Shown here: positions 23,768-32,276 of the stretch, in pieces
Layout: every line of letters starts with the position of its first letter
Position numbering within the stretch: position 1 is the stretch's first letter
NCBI RefSeq assembly: GCF_009908295.1
Contig: NZ_JAAALO010000003.1
Span: 558,001 to 622,000 of the forward strand
From: Micromonospora rubida
Lineage (GTDB): Bacteria > Actinomycetota > Actinomycetes > Mycobacteriales > Micromonosporaceae
Direction of reading: 5' to 3'
Length of the DNA: 64,000 nt
Position numbers and translations under genes: made by a program
Notes under the pieces: model-generated
Seen by the model: only the letters and a program-made list of their open reading frames with translations
Databases searched by the model: none
What the model was told of the DNA's origin: nothing

Positions 23768-25057
23768 CTACTCGGGGGTTCTGTCCAGTTGGTGCGATTT
23801 TTTGTCCCGGGCGGCGGTCGGCCCGCCCCGTCGGGCGACCGGCAGAGCCACCAGCAGCAGCAGGCTCAGCAGCACGTACGTGTTGCGGATCAGGAACTCC
23901 CCGGGCGAGTCCGTGCGGACCGGGGCCACCCCCCAGTTCTGGAACGAGACCACCCCGTAGACGATCACCGCGCCGGTGAGCACGGCCAGCCCGGTCAGCC
24001 ACCGGCGCCGCCGCGCCCCGCCGGGCGTGGCCGGTTCCGCGCCCAGCGCCGTGTCGGCCAGCACCACCATCGCCGGGACGAACCAGTAGATGTGGTGGGT
24101 CCACGTGATCGGGCTGACCAGCGCACCCACCAGCCCGGTCAGGGTCAACCCGGTGAGCACGTCCCCGGCCGAGGCGGCGCGGGCGGCCCGCCACAGCCCG
24201 TACCCGGCGACGAGCAGGGCCAGCGCGAGCCACAGCGCCCGGTTCGGCTCGGCCGGCGCGGTGAACCGGCTGAGCAGCCCGAACAGCGACTGGTTCCCGG
24301 TGTAGTCGGCGCGACCGACCCGGTTGGTCGCCCACAGCTCGTGGGTCCAGAACCGCCACGAGTCCGACGGGGCCACGGCCGCCGCGAGCAGGGTCGCCCC
24401 GGCGGCGGTCGCCGACGCCACGGCCGCCTCCCGCCAGCGGCGGGTCGCCAGCAGGTAGACGATGAAGATGCCGGGGTAGAGCTTCAGGGCGGTGGCCAAC
24501 CCGATGCCGACCCCCGCCCAGCGCCGCCCCTGCGGCACCCCGAAGAGCAGGTCGGCCAGGATCAGCACGACCAGCAGCATGTTGATCTGACCTAAAGTGA
24601 TCGTCTCCCGGGTGCTCTCCATCGCGAAGACCAGCAGCACCGCGACGGTGAGGGTGAACGTCCGGGGCAGGCCGTGCCGGGCGATGACCGGGGCGACCAG
24701 CCAGCGGGTGGTCACCACCACGGCGAGCGCGGTCAGGGCCGTGAAGACCGCGATCGTGAGGCCCAGCGGCAGCAGCGCGAACGGGCGCAGCAGCAGTGCG
24801 CTCAGCGGGGGGTAGGTGAAGTACAGCTCGCCCTGGACCCGGTCGGGCTGCGCGTAGTCGTAGAGCGGGTTGCCGGCGGCCCACCACTTCATCGCCCGCA
24901 TGTAGATCTTCAGGTCGAAGAAGTCGTGCACCAGCCCGGGCAGGTACAGCGCCGGGAGGACGGCAGCCAGGGCCAGCACTGTGACCAGCCGGCGGACCCT
25001 GCGGCCGCCCGGCTCGGCGGCGGTGACGGAGGGTGGTGCGATCGGTTCGGCTGGCAC
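23768..25057 (-). CDS. GT87-family (DUF2029) polyprenyl-sugar mannosyltransferase-like protein
   Basis: A 429-residue GT-C type membrane glycosyltransferase from GTG 25057. An early Asp in the first extracytoplasmic loop (LVHDFFDLKIYMRAMKWW) is the expected catalytic base region. About ten helices follow, with YFTYPPLSALLLRPFALLPL, GLATALKLYPGIFIVYLLAT and WTHHIYWFVPAMVVLAD. In mycobacteria, members use polyprenyl-phosphomannose to extend phosphatidylinositol mannosides and lipomannan. The exact glycan here is unknown. It diverges from orn with 73 bases between the starts. Confidence 0.88.
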   Translation of the reverse strand: MPAEPIAPPSVTAAEPGGRRVRRLVTVLALAAVLPALYLPGLVHDFFDLKIYMRAMKWWAAGNPLYDYAQPDRVQGELYFTYPPLSALLLRPFALLPLGLTIAVFTALTALAVVVTTRWLVAPVIARHGLPRTFTLTVAVLLVFAMESTRETITLGQINMLLVVLILADLLFGVPQGRRWAGVGIGLATALKLYPGIFIVYLLATRRWREAAVASATAAGATLLAAAVAPSDSWRFWTHELWATNRVGRADYTGNQSLFGLLSRFTAPAEPNRALWLALALLVAGYGLWRAARAASAGDVLTGLTLTGLVGALVSPITWTHHIYWFVPAMVVLADTALGAEPATPGGARRRRWLTGLAVLTGAVIVYGVVSFQNWGVAPVRTDSPGEFLIRNTYVLLSLLLLVALPVARRGGPTAARDKKSHQLDRTPE

Positions 25058-25130
25058 GGGGAAACCCTAGCGGTCCATCCGGCCGACAGTGCCGAGGCGC
25101 GAGGGCGTGGGCTGCGCGTAGGCTGTGGCC

Positions 25131-25721
25131 GTGGCTGACCTCCTCGTCTGGATCGACTGTGAGATGACCGGATTGGACCTCGGCAGGGACGCCCTGATCG
25201 AGGTCGCCGCGCTCGTCACCGACCCCGACCTCAACGTGCTCGGTGACGGTGTCGACGTGGTGATCCACGCCGACGAGGCGGCGCTGGAGGGGATGCCGGA
25301 GATCGTCCGGACCATGCACGGCAAGTCCGGCCTCACCGAGGAGGTCCGGCGTTCGGCCGTGACCCTGGCCGAGGCCGAGAGCCTGGTGCTCGACTACGTC
25401 ACCAGCCACGTCAAGGACCCGCGCACCGCGCCGCTGTGCGGCAACTCCATCGCCACCGACCGGGGCTTCATCGCCCGGGACATGCCGCGCCTGGACGCGC
25501 ACCTGCACTACCGGATGATCGACGTCTCCTCCATCAAGGAGCTGTGCCGGCGCTGGTACCCGCGGGTGTACTTCGGGCAGCCGAAGAAGGGGCTGGCCCA
25601 CCGGGCGCTGGCCGACATCCGGGAGAGCATCCGCGAGCTGGAGTACTACCGGCGTACCCTCTTCGTTCCGCTGCCCGGCCCCGATGTGGACAGCGCCAAG
25701 GCCATCGCCGCCGAGCTCTGA
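25131..25721 (+). CDS. orn: Oligoribonuclease
   Basis: A 196-residue DEDDh exonuclease. GTG 25131 ([16 protein letters not shown]) is preferred, as family members start with [17 protein letters not shown] 25125 is possible. The catalytic acids are in [10 protein letters not shown], in [16 protein letters not shown], and in the C-terminal [16 protein letters not shown] with the His and Asp. It degrades 2-5 nt RNA fragments, and pGpG from c-di-GMP breakdown, to nucleotides in the cytoplasm. It is monocistronic here. Confidence 0.97.
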   Translation: MADLLVWIDCEMTGLDLGRDALIEVAALVTDPDLNVLGDGVDVVIHADEAALEGMPEIVRTMHGKSGLTEEVRRSAVTLAEAESLVLDYVTSHVKDPRTAPLCGNSIATDRGFIARDMPRLDAHLHYRMIDVSSIKELCRRWYPRVYFGQPKKGLAHRALADIRESIRELEYYRRTLFVPLPGPDVDSAKAIAAEL

Positions 25722-25763
25722 GCCGCTCCCCTTCCCTGGTCCCCGGCCCCTGGCCGTGCGGGC

Positions 25764-25961
25764 TCAGCGGGCGGTGAGACCGCGCCGGGTGGAGACGCCG
25801 GCGGGCAGTCGGTTCAGCTCCGCCCAGGACAGCGCCGGCTCCGTGCGGCGCGCGTTGCGCACTTCGCGGTACGCCCGCTGCGCGGGGAACCGCCCGCTCC
25901 CGGCCTCCCGCCAGCGGCGTTCGGCGTCCTGCTGGTACCGGTCATATGGCAGATTCGGCAT
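25764..25961 (-). CDS. Small basic protein, hypothetical
   Basis: A 65-residue frame from ATG 25961 (MPNLPYDRYQQDAERRWREA); ATG 25967 and 25991 are also in frame. It is rich in Arg and aromatic residues with no membrane segment, and ends LPAGVSTRRGLTAR. Its codon choice is high-GC like true genes, and an AT-richer patch that could hold a promoter lies just upstream. No family was recognised. It is convergent with orn, 42 bases apart. Confidence 0.45.
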   Translation of the reverse strand: MPNLPYDRYQQDAERRWREAGSGRFPAQRAYREVRNARRTEPALSWAELNRLPAGVSTRRGLTAR

Positions 25962-26317
25962 GACCATACCGTCCCAAAGAAAGTTGTACATGTATGGAAA
26001 TGGCTATGACGTTCGATCGATGCGTCCGGTTCCCGTCGTCGGCAACCGGACAACGAATCGATGGTCATCGGTGATCTTCCGTACGTCTACCCGCCCGTCG
26101 GGTGCCTCAATCGGCCTGCGCGCGATCTTTCCGGCCCGGCCCGCCGGATCTCTCGGCCGGTGAGGGTGTGGCGGGTCGGAGACCGCTCGCCGTCGGGCAG
26201 GGGCTGACCCGGCAGGGCACGCGTGGCGCGTGCCGGCCGGCGGGGCTCCGGGCTGTGCCAGGTTGGCGGCGTCCGCCGCGCCCCTGCTGCTCGGGAGTGA
26301 CGGACGTCGCTTGTCGC
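25962..26317. other. Low-GC intergenic stretch without a clear gene
   Basis: About 350 bases between the small hypothetical gene and the CsoR-type palindrome. The first 120 bases are noticeably richer in A and T than the surroundings. A minus-strand frame here reads RKITDDHRFVVRLPTTGTGR, which looks protein-like but has no supported start. It may be a gene remnant or a promoter region. Confidence 0.4.
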
Positions 26318-26334
26318 ATACCCCCGGGGGGTAT
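26318..26334 (+). promoter_or_regulatory. CsoR-family-type palindromic operator
   Basis: ATACCCCCGGGGGGTAT is an 8-bp inverted repeat with one central base and G/C tracts bounded by ATA/TAT. This is the pattern bound by CsoR/CstR-type copper or persulfide repressors. It ends 12 bases before the DUF4396 ATG, where a bound repressor would block transcription or initiation. No csoR-like gene is in the window. Confidence 0.6.
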
Positions 26335-26346
26335 ACGGTCGCCGGC

Positions 26347-26796
26347 ATGGAGAACGCGAATCTCACCCGGCTGGCCGTCGCGGCCACCCTGCACTGCCTC
26401 ACCGGCTGCGCCATCGGTGAGGTGCTCGGCATGGTCGTCGGCACCGCCCTGGGCTGGTCGACCCTGCCGACCGTCCTGCTCGCGGTGGCCCTGGCCTTCC
26501 TCTTCGGGTACTCGCTGACCATCCGGCCCGTGCTGCGCTCGGGCGTGCCGCTGCGCCAGGCGGTCGGGGTGGCGCTGGCCGCCGACACGGTGAGCATCCT
26601 GGTCATGGAGGTGGTCGACAACGGCGTGATGCTGGCCGTCCCCGGCGCCATGGAGGCCGGCCTGACCAGTTGGCTGTTCTGGGCCAGCCTGGTCGGGGCG
26701 CTGGCCGTGGCGTTCCTGGTCACCGTCCCGGTCAACCGCGCGCTGATCGCCCGGGGCCGGGGCCACGCGGTCGCGCACAATCACCATTCCCACTGA
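26347..26796 (+). CDS. DUF4396 membrane protein
   Basis: A 149-residue protein from ATG 26347. Four hydrophobic segments with AATLHCLTGCAIGEVLGMVV and SLTIRPVLRSGVPLRQAVGV, then VEAADTVSI-type and EVVDNGVM residues in the membrane, follow the DUF4396 pattern. A His-rich end (HAVAHNHHSH) could bind metal. DUF4396 is uncharacterised, but a Cys-x3-Cys pair in the first helix and a CsoR-type operator directly upstream suggest a copper- or sulfur-stress role. That link is inference. Confidence 0.85.
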   Translation: MENANLTRLAVAATLHCLTGCAIGEVLGMVVGTALGWSTLPTVLLAVALAFLFGYSLTIRPVLRSGVPLRQAVGVALAADTVSILVMEVVDNGVMLAVPGAMEAGLTSWLFWASLVGALAVAFLVTVPVNRALIARGRGHAVAHNHHSH

Positions 26797-26835
26797 CCAC
26801 CCCACCCCCACCCCGCTCCGGTCGCCCCGCCCCGA

Positions 26836-26891
26836 TGATCAAGAGGTTTGCGTCACGGAGCCGTTGACGGTTGACGTAAACCTCTTGATCA
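26836..26891. repeat. Dispersed hairpin element, copy 1
   Basis: Arms 26836-26854 (TGATCAAGAGGTTTGCGTC) and 26873-26891 pair except for one G/T position, around an 18-base loop. The left flank is C-rich (26798-26815) and the right flank is G-rich. A second copy with the same arm sequence, loop length and mispair position is at 52714-52777. It may act as a terminator after the DUF4396 gene, or be a non-autonomous mobile repeat. Confidence 0.85.
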
Positions 26892-26951
26892 ACAGGGTGG
26901 GGCGGGGCAGGGTGGGGTTCGGGTTCGGTGCAGTGGGTGGGAGGGGGACGG

Positions 26952-27614
26952 GTGGTTGACCGGCGGCTGTATCTGCACCTGGCGACCTGGCTCGGGCAGT
27001 GGCCGGCTGGTCCCGGGCTGCACGTGGTCCGCTCGCACCGGCGTGCCCTGCCAGCCTGGGACGGCCGGCTCCGCCCGGCGATCGCGGTCGGCGACGGCAG
27101 TGGCACGGTGCTCTCGGTGGCGGCCCGGCACGTCCCGGCTGTCCGGGCGCTGGCCGGTCGGTCGGAGCGGCAGCTGATCGCCGGCCTGCCGGCCGCCGTG
27201 GACCACCCTGGGTGGGTGTGCCACGAGGACGTTTTCCGGTGGACCCTGGCCCCGGCCCCGCTGCCGGACGTGGGGGAGTGGGTCGCGTCGACCGAGCCCG
27301 GGCTGCCCCGGTGGCTGCGGCTGTTCGACCGCGAAGTGCTGGTGGTGCGGGGCGCCGACGGACGGTACCTGGCCGGAGCGGCGATCAAGCGGCACGACGT
27401 TCACGGGCACGAGCTGGCCGTCGGCACCGCACCGGAGGCCCGGGGGCGCGGGTTGGCACGCCGGCTTGTCGCCAGGGCCGCCCGTCGGGTGCTCGACGGG
27501 GGCGCGGTGCCGACGTACCGGCACGATCCCGCCAACGTCGCGTCGGCGAGGGTCGCCGAGGCGGCCGGTTTCGCGGACCGGGGTTGGCGGTCGTACGGGG
27601 TGTACCCGCCGTGA
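26952..27614 (+). CDS. GNAT family N-acetyltransferase
   Basis: A 220-residue protein from GTG 26952 (VVDRRLYLHLATWLG), with GGGAGGGGG as ribosome site. The GNAT fold is confined to the C-terminal half: HELAVGTAPEARGRGLARRL contains the acetyl-CoA loop R-G-x-G-x-A, and NVASARVAEAAGFADRGWRS is the usual terminal helix-strand. The N-terminal half (WPAGPGLHVVRSHRRALPAW) is unassigned. The substrate is unknown. It is followed after 95 bases by the dicarboxylate symporter. Confidence 0.88.
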   Translation: MVDRRLYLHLATWLGQWPAGPGLHVVRSHRRALPAWDGRLRPAIAVGDGSGTVLSVAARHVPAVRALAGRSERQLIAGLPAAVDHPGWVCHEDVFRWTLAPAPLPDVGEWVASTEPGLPRWLRLFDREVLVVRGADGRYLAGAAIKRHDVHGHELAVGTAPEARGRGLARRLVARAARRVLDGGAVPTYRHDPANVASARVAEAAGFADRGWRSYGVYPP

Positions 27615-27709
27615 GCCCAGGCCCCGGCGGCCCGTAGCTGCCCGCAGGCCCCGGCCGATGCCCGTGGCCGCCGGTGTGACGGCGGACACCGGTGGGTAGG
27701 GGTGGCCGC

Positions 27710-29152
27710 ATGCCTGACAACCGCGCATCGACACCGGAGCCCGAGGCTGAGCCCGGGCCGAGCCCCACCGGGCCGCCCGGCCCGTCCCGCCGCAAGGACC
27801 GCACCCGGTACCTCTACCTCGCGGTCATCGCCGCCGTCCTCGCGGGCATCGTGGTCGGGCTGGTCTTCCCCGACTTCGGCAAGTCCCTCGCCCCGCTCGG
27901 CACCGGTTTCGTCAACCTGATCAAGATGATGATCGGGCCGGTGATCTTCTGCACCATCGTGCTCGGCGTGGGCTCGGTACGGAAGGCGGCTCAGGTCGGC
28001 AAGGTCGGCGGCCTCGCCCTCGGCTACTTCCTGCTGATGTCGACCGTCGCGCTGGCGATCGGCCTGGTGGTCGGCAACCTGATCCACCCGGGCTCGGGGC
28101 TGGCGCTCGACGGCGCGCTCGCCGGCGCGGGCCAGAAGGCTGCCGGCGGGGAGTCCGAGGGCACCGTCGACTTCGTTCTGGGCATCATCCCGACCACCCT
28201 GTTCTCCGCGCTGACCGAGGGTGACGTGCTCCAGGCGCTCCTCGTCGCGCTGCTGGTCGGATTCGCGGTGCAGAGCCTCGGCCGGCGTGGCGAGCCGGTG
28301 ATCAAGGCGATCGCCGTGCTCCAGCGGGTGGTCTTCAAGGTGCTTGCGATGATCATGTGGCTGGCGCCGGTCGGCGCGTTCGGGGCGATCGCCGCCGTGG
28401 TCGGCGCGACCGGCGTGGACGCGCTGAAGAGCCTGGCCCAGATCATGCTCGGCTTCTACGCCACCTGCGCGATCTTCGTGTTCCTGGTGCTCGGCGCGCT
28501 GCTCTGGTTCGTCGCCCGGATCTCGATCTTCAAGCTGCTGCGCTACCTGGGCCGGGAGTTCCTGCTGATCCTGTCCACCTCGTCGTCGGAGTCGGCGCTG
28601 CCCCGGCTGATCGCCAAGATGGAACACGTCGGGGTGAGCAAGCCGGTGGTCGGCATCACCGTCCCCACCGGATACTCGTTCAACCTCGACGGCACCGCGA
28701 TCTACCTGACCATGGCCGCGCTGTTCATCGCCGAGGCGATGGGCAAGCCGCTGTCGATCGGCGAGCAGGTCTCGCTGCTGCTCTTCATGATCATCGCCTC
28801 GAAGGGGGCGGCCGGGGTGACCGGGGCGGGCCTGGCCACCCTGGCCGGCGGCCTCCAGTCGCACCGCCCGGACCTGGTCGACGGGGTGGGGCTGATCGTC
28901 GGGATCGACCGGTTCATGTCCGAGGCCCGGGCGATGACCAACTTCGCCGGCAACGCCGTGGCCACCGTGCTGGTCGGCACCTGGACGCAGGGCTTCGACC
29001 GGGACCGGGCGAAGCGGGTGCTGCGTGGCGACGACCCGTTCGACGAGGTGACCATGCTCGACGACCCGCACGGGGACGACGTGCCCCGCGACGGAACGGA
29101 GGCGGACGCGCGGGCTGCCGACCCGGCCCGCCCGGTGCCCGCCCTGCGCTGA
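27710..29152 (+). CDS. dctA: Dicarboxylate/amino acid:cation symporter, DctA type
   Basis: A 480-residue DAACS-family carrier from ATG 27710. A disordered Pro/Glu-rich tail of 35 residues precedes eight helices and two re-entrant loops. The hallmarks are GTGFVNLIKMMIGPVIFCTI, the serine-rich hairpin LLILSTSSSESALPRLI, GYSFNLDGTAIYLTMAALFI with the N-x2-D-G-T motif, and ASKGAAGVTGAGLATLAGGL. It imports C4-dicarboxylates such as succinate or malate with protons or sodium. A strong terminator follows at 29182. Confidence 0.94.
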   Translation: MPDNRASTPEPEAEPGPSPTGPPGPSRRKDRTRYLYLAVIAAVLAGIVVGLVFPDFGKSLAPLGTGFVNLIKMMIGPVIFCTIVLGVGSVRKAAQVGKVGGLALGYFLLMSTVALAIGLVVGNLIHPGSGLALDGALAGAGQKAAGGESEGTVDFVLGIIPTTLFSALTEGDVLQALLVALLVGFAVQSLGRRGEPVIKAIAVLQRVVFKVLAMIMWLAPVGAFGAIAAVVGATGVDALKSLAQIMLGFYATCAIFVFLVLGALLWFVARISIFKLLRYLGREFLLILSTSSSESALPRLIAKMEHVGVSKPVVGITVPTGYSFNLDGTAIYLTMAALFIAEAMGKPLSIGEQVSLLLFMIIASKGAAGVTGAGLATLAGGLQSHRPDLVDGVGLIVGIDRFMSEARAMTNFAGNAVATVLVGTWTQGFDRDRAKRVLRGDDPFDEVTMLDDPHGDDVPRDGTEADARAADPARPVPALR

Positions 29153-29181
29153 CGCTCGCCGGCCGGCACCGCAGGCGGGGC

Positions 29182-29217
29182 GCGGACCGTGGATCCCGGG
29201 CCGGATCCACGGTCCGC
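29182..29217 (+). terminator. Intrinsic terminator after dctA
   Basis: Perfect 15-bp arms (GCGGACCGTGGATCC and its complement) around the loop CGGGCC start 30 bases after the dctA stop. The trailing sequence is C/T-rich. The hairpin could also serve the convergent nagZ-like gene. Bases 29218-29398 hold no gene. Confidence 0.75.
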
Positions 29218-29398
29218 AGCCTTCCCCCAGGCCCTCCCGGTCGTGCCCGCCAGCCGCCGTCCCGCCCATGACGCTACGTATCGATAATGGGTCGAGCAAG
29301 GGGGGATTGGCGGGTTGTCGGTGTCGTCTAGTGGACTTGACCTGGGGTGCGGTGAACCGGCGGCTTCTGGGATTGGTGACGCAGAGTGCGGTTCGGGG

Positions 29399-30850
29399 TC
29401 AGTCGGCCAGGCCGAGCACCTCCGCCGCGGCCCGCCCGTTCGCGTGGCTGGCCCCGTACGTGTTCACGTAGGCGCGGGCGCCCGTCGGTCGCCACCGACC
29501 CGGCCAGCCCATCTCCACCACGATCACCGGGTGCGTGGCGGCCAGCGCGTCGACCAGGTCGGGGACGCCGGGGAGCCGGTGCAGGTGCCGGCCCACCAGC
29601 ACGATGGGCCGGGCCCCGGCGAGCCCGCGCAGGGACGCCGGGTCGGCCTCGGCGGCCACCACCCGCATCTCCTCCAGCCCGGCCAGGTGCGGGCCGAGCC
29701 CCCACGGCACCCGCTCCTCGACGATCGTGGACGCGGTGTGCAACTGGACCACCAGCGGCCGACCCAGCCCCGTGATGTCGCCCTCGACGCGGACGGCACG
29801 CCGCGCGGCGGCGTACCCGAGGTCGGTCGGGGCGGGGGGCGGCGTGCCGGCGGGCCGGGTCCAGGCGGCGAGCGCCGCGGTGCGACCGGCGGCCTCCTCC
29901 ACCCGGGCCCGGTCCAGCCGACCGTCGACGAGCGCGTCGACGATCTCGGCGGCCACCCGCTCGACCAGCGCGGCGTCGACCTCGCAGCCGATGCAGAGCA
30001 GGTCCGCCCCGGCGGCGAGCGCGCGGACGGCGGCCGGGCCGACGCCCCCGGCGGCGAGCGCCGCGCCCTTCATCTCCAGCGCGTCGGTGATCACCGCCCC
30101 GGAGAAGCCGTACTCGTGGCGCAGCAGGTCGACCAGGACCGCCCGGCTGAAGGTGGCCGGGTCGTCCCCGGTCAGGGCGGGGATCCGGATGTGCGCCGTC
30201 ATGATCGACCGCACCCCGGCCCCGATGGCGGCGGCGAACGGCGGCAGGTCCCGCTCGCGCAGCACGGCCGGCGGCACGTCCACGGTGGGCAGCTCGTGGT
30301 GCGAGTCGGCGGTCGCCGCGCCGTGGCCGGGGAAGTGCTTGGCGCAGGCGGCCACGCCCGTCGACTGGAGGCCGGCGACGGCGGCGGCCGAGTGGACGGC
30401 CACCCGGGCCGGGTCGGCACCGAACGAGCGGGTGCCGATCACCGGGTTCTCGTCGGCGGTGTTCACGTCCACGACCGGCGCGAGGCCGACGGTGATCCCG
30501 AGGGCGGCCAGCTCGGCCCCGATCGCCGCGTACACCCGCCCGGTCAGCGCCGGGTCGTCGATCGCGCCGAGCGCGGCGTTGCCCGGGTACGGGCTGCCGG
30601 TGGCGCGGGCGAGCCGGGTGACGTCGCCGCCCTCCTCGTCGATGGCGACGAGCACGTCGGGCCGGGCCGCGCGCAGCGCCGCCGTGCTCGCCGCGAGCTG
30701 GGCGGGGTCGTGCACGTTCGTGCCGAACAGGGTGTGCCCGGCCAGGCCCGCACCCACGAGCTCGACGGCCCAGTCCGGCGGGACCGGCCCCGGGTACGCG
30801 GCGAGCAGGGTGCCCAGTGCGAGTCGGCGCAGTCCTGGATCGGTCGCCAC
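29399..30850 (-). CDS. nagZ: Glycoside hydrolase family 3 beta-N-acetylhexosaminidase, NagZ-like
   Basis: A 483-residue protein from GTG 30850. The NagZ signature is present: KHFPGHGAATADSHHELPTV holds the conserved KH(F/Y)PGHG-x4-D-x-H loop with the acid/base His-Asp pair, and AVITDALEMKGAA holds the nucleophile Asp. The barrel starts with VELVGAGLAGHTLFGTNVHD. A C-terminal second domain (VVQLHTASTIVEERVPWGLG) makes it longer than proteobacterial NagZ and closer to Gram-positive forms. No signal peptide is seen. It removes N-acetylglucosamine from muropeptides or other chains. It diverges from a ROK regulator, which may sense the sugar released. Confidence 0.92.
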   Translation of the reverse strand: MATDPGLRRLALGTLLAAYPGPVPPDWAVELVGAGLAGHTLFGTNVHDPAQLAASTAALRAARPDVLVAIDEEGGDVTRLARATGSPYPGNAALGAIDDPALTGRVYAAIGAELAALGITVGLAPVVDVNTADENPVIGTRSFGADPARVAVHSAAAVAGLQSTGVAACAKHFPGHGAATADSHHELPTVDVPPAVLRERDLPPFAAAIGAGVRSIMTAHIRIPALTGDDPATFSRAVLVDLLRHEYGFSGAVITDALEMKGAALAAGGVGPAAVRALAAGADLLCIGCEVDAALVERVAAEIVDALVDGRLDRARVEEAAGRTAALAAWTRPAGTPPPAPTDLGYAAARRAVRVEGDITGLGRPLVVQLHTASTIVEERVPWGLGPHLAGLEEMRVVAAEADPASLRGLAGARPIVLVGRHLHRLPGVPDLVDALAATHPVIVVEMGWPGRWRPTGARAYVNTYGASHANGRAAAEVLGLAD

Positions 30851-30995
30851 GAGTCTGTTCCCTTCCGGTGCCCTGAGGGCACGAATGTCGTACCGGGGCC
30901 GCCGGTGGGACCACGGTGGCTGCCGGGTCGTCCGACCACCCGGGTTCGGGCGGCCGTTAGGCTACGGGCACCCGTCTGCAGGTCGGTAGTGGGTA

Positions 30996-31006
30996 GTAAA
31001 GTTTAC
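30996..31006. promoter_or_regulatory. Palindrome, candidate ROK-regulator operator
   Basis: GTAAAGTTTAC is a perfect 5-bp inverted repeat with a single central base. It lies 20 bases upstream of the ROK regulator ATG in the 176-base divergent region with the NagZ-like gene. Actinobacterial ROK repressors bind AT-containing palindromes of this kind. Confidence 0.6.
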
Positions 31007-31026
31007 GAAAAGCTAGAGGACATGGC

Positions 31027-32196
31027 ATGAGTGCGACCCGGCTGCCCGGCACCCCCCGCCTGTTACGAGCGCTCAACGACCGCGCGACGCTGGAGCTGCT
31101 GCTCGAGCGCGGGCCGCTGACCCGGGCCCGGATCGGCGAGCTGACCGGGCTGTCCAAGGTCACCGCCAGCCAGCTGGTCGAGCGGCTGGAGGAACGCGGC
31201 CTGGTCGCCCGGGTCGGCGAGCAGGCCGGCGGGCGGGGCCCGAACGCCCAGCTCTACGCCGTCCGGCCCGGCAGCGCGTACGTGGTCGGGGTGGAGGTCG
31301 GCGCGGACCGGGTGGTCGCGGCCTGCGCCGACATCACCGGCGCGGTGACCGGCCGGGTGGAGCAGTCCACCCGGGACACCGACGACCCGGTCGGCGTGGT
31401 GCACAACGCCGTAGTCCAGGCCGCCAGCAGCGCCGGGGCCGAGTTGTCCGGCGTGCGCCGGGTGGTGCTGGGCACGCCCGGTCTGGTCGACCCGGGCACC
31501 GGCGACATCACCTTCGCCTTCAACCTGCCGCGCTGGCACCGCGGCCTGCTCGCCGCGTTGCGCGAGGACCTGGACACCCCGGTGGTCTTCGAGAACGACG
31601 TGAACCTGGCCGCCGTCGCCGAGGCGCAGTCGGGCGCGGCCCGGGAGTTGGCCGACTTCGTGCTGGTCTGGTTGGGCGCGGGCGTCGGTCTGGCGATCAT
31701 GCTCGGCGGCCGGCTGCACCACGGCAGCAGCGGCGCGGCCGGCGAGATCGGCTACCTGCCGGTGCCCGGGGCGCCGATCCCGCGCGACGTGTCCCGCCGG
31801 GCCAAGCCGGCCTTCCAGCAGCTCGCCGGCAGCGACGCGGTGCTGGCGGTGGCCCGGGAGCACGGCATCGTCGCCGACCGCGCCGCCGAGGCGGTGCGCG
31901 CGGCGGTCGAGGCCGATGCCGCACCGGTGCTCGACGAGCTGGCCCGCCGGCTGGCCCTGGGCGTGGCGAGCACCTGCGTGGTGCTCGACCCGCCGCTGGT
32001 GGTGCTCGCGGGTGAGGTCGGGCGGGCCGGCGGTGCGGCGCTGGCCGGGCGGGTGCAGCGCGAGGTGGCCGCGATCACCCTGGTCCGGCCCCGGGTGGTG
32101 CCGACCGGGCTGACCGAGGAGCCGGTCCTGCACGGTGCGCTGCGCACCGCGCTCGACGCCGTGCGGGACGAGGTGTTCGGCAGCACCGTGGGTTGA
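31027..32196 (+). CDS. ROK-family transcriptional regulator
   Basis: A 389-residue protein from ATG 31027. A MarR-like winged helix (GPLTRARIGELTGLSKVTAS) precedes the ROK sugar-kinase-like domain with VVGVEVGADRVVAACADITG, VVFENDVNLAAVAEAQSGAA and LGAGVGLAIMLGGRLHHGSS GAAGEIGY. The zinc-site motif of ROK proteins, normally C-x-C-G-x2-G-C, is absent after GEIGYLPV; a PGAPIPRDVSRRAKP stretch stands in its place. The protein may therefore lack the structural zinc. It probably responds to an amino sugar and controls the divergent glycosidase gene. Confidence 0.92.
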   Translation: MSATRLPGTPRLLRALNDRATLELLLERGPLTRARIGELTGLSKVTASQLVERLEERGLVARVGEQAGGRGPNAQLYAVRPGSAYVVGVEVGADRVVAACADITGAVTGRVEQSTRDTDDPVGVVHNAVVQAASSAGAELSGVRRVVLGTPGLVDPGTGDITFAFNLPRWHRGLLAALREDLDTPVVFENDVNLAAVAEAQSGAARELADFVLVWLGAGVGLAIMLGGRLHHGSSGAAGEIGYLPVPGAPIPRDVSRRAKPAFQQLAGSDAVLAVAREHGIVADRAAEAVRAAVEADAAPVLDELARRLALGVASTCVVLDPPLVVLAGEVGRAGGAALAGRVQREVAAITLVRPRVVPTGLTEEPVLHGALRTALDAVRDEVFGSTVG

Positions 32197-32231
32197 CCAC
32201 ACGTCCGTCACCGTAGAAATTCTTCACCATG

Positions 32232-32269
32232 ACCCGGGGCGCTGCAACAAGTTGTCGCGCGCCCCGGGT
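32232..32269. terminator. Bidirectional terminator between ROK regulator and ABC permease
   Basis: Perfect 11-bp arms ACCCGGGGCGC and GCGCCCCGGGT surround a 16-base loop that itself contains CAAC-AA-GTTG. The structure lies between two convergent genes, 35 bases from one stop and 7 from the other. Confidence 0.7.
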
Positions 32270-32276
32270 GCGCAGG

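Noticed and set aside
29328..29345. tRNA-Glu-like fragment GTCGTCTAGTGG
   Set aside because: It resembles a D-arm only. No acceptor, anticodon or T arm follows, so it is chance or a tiny remnant.
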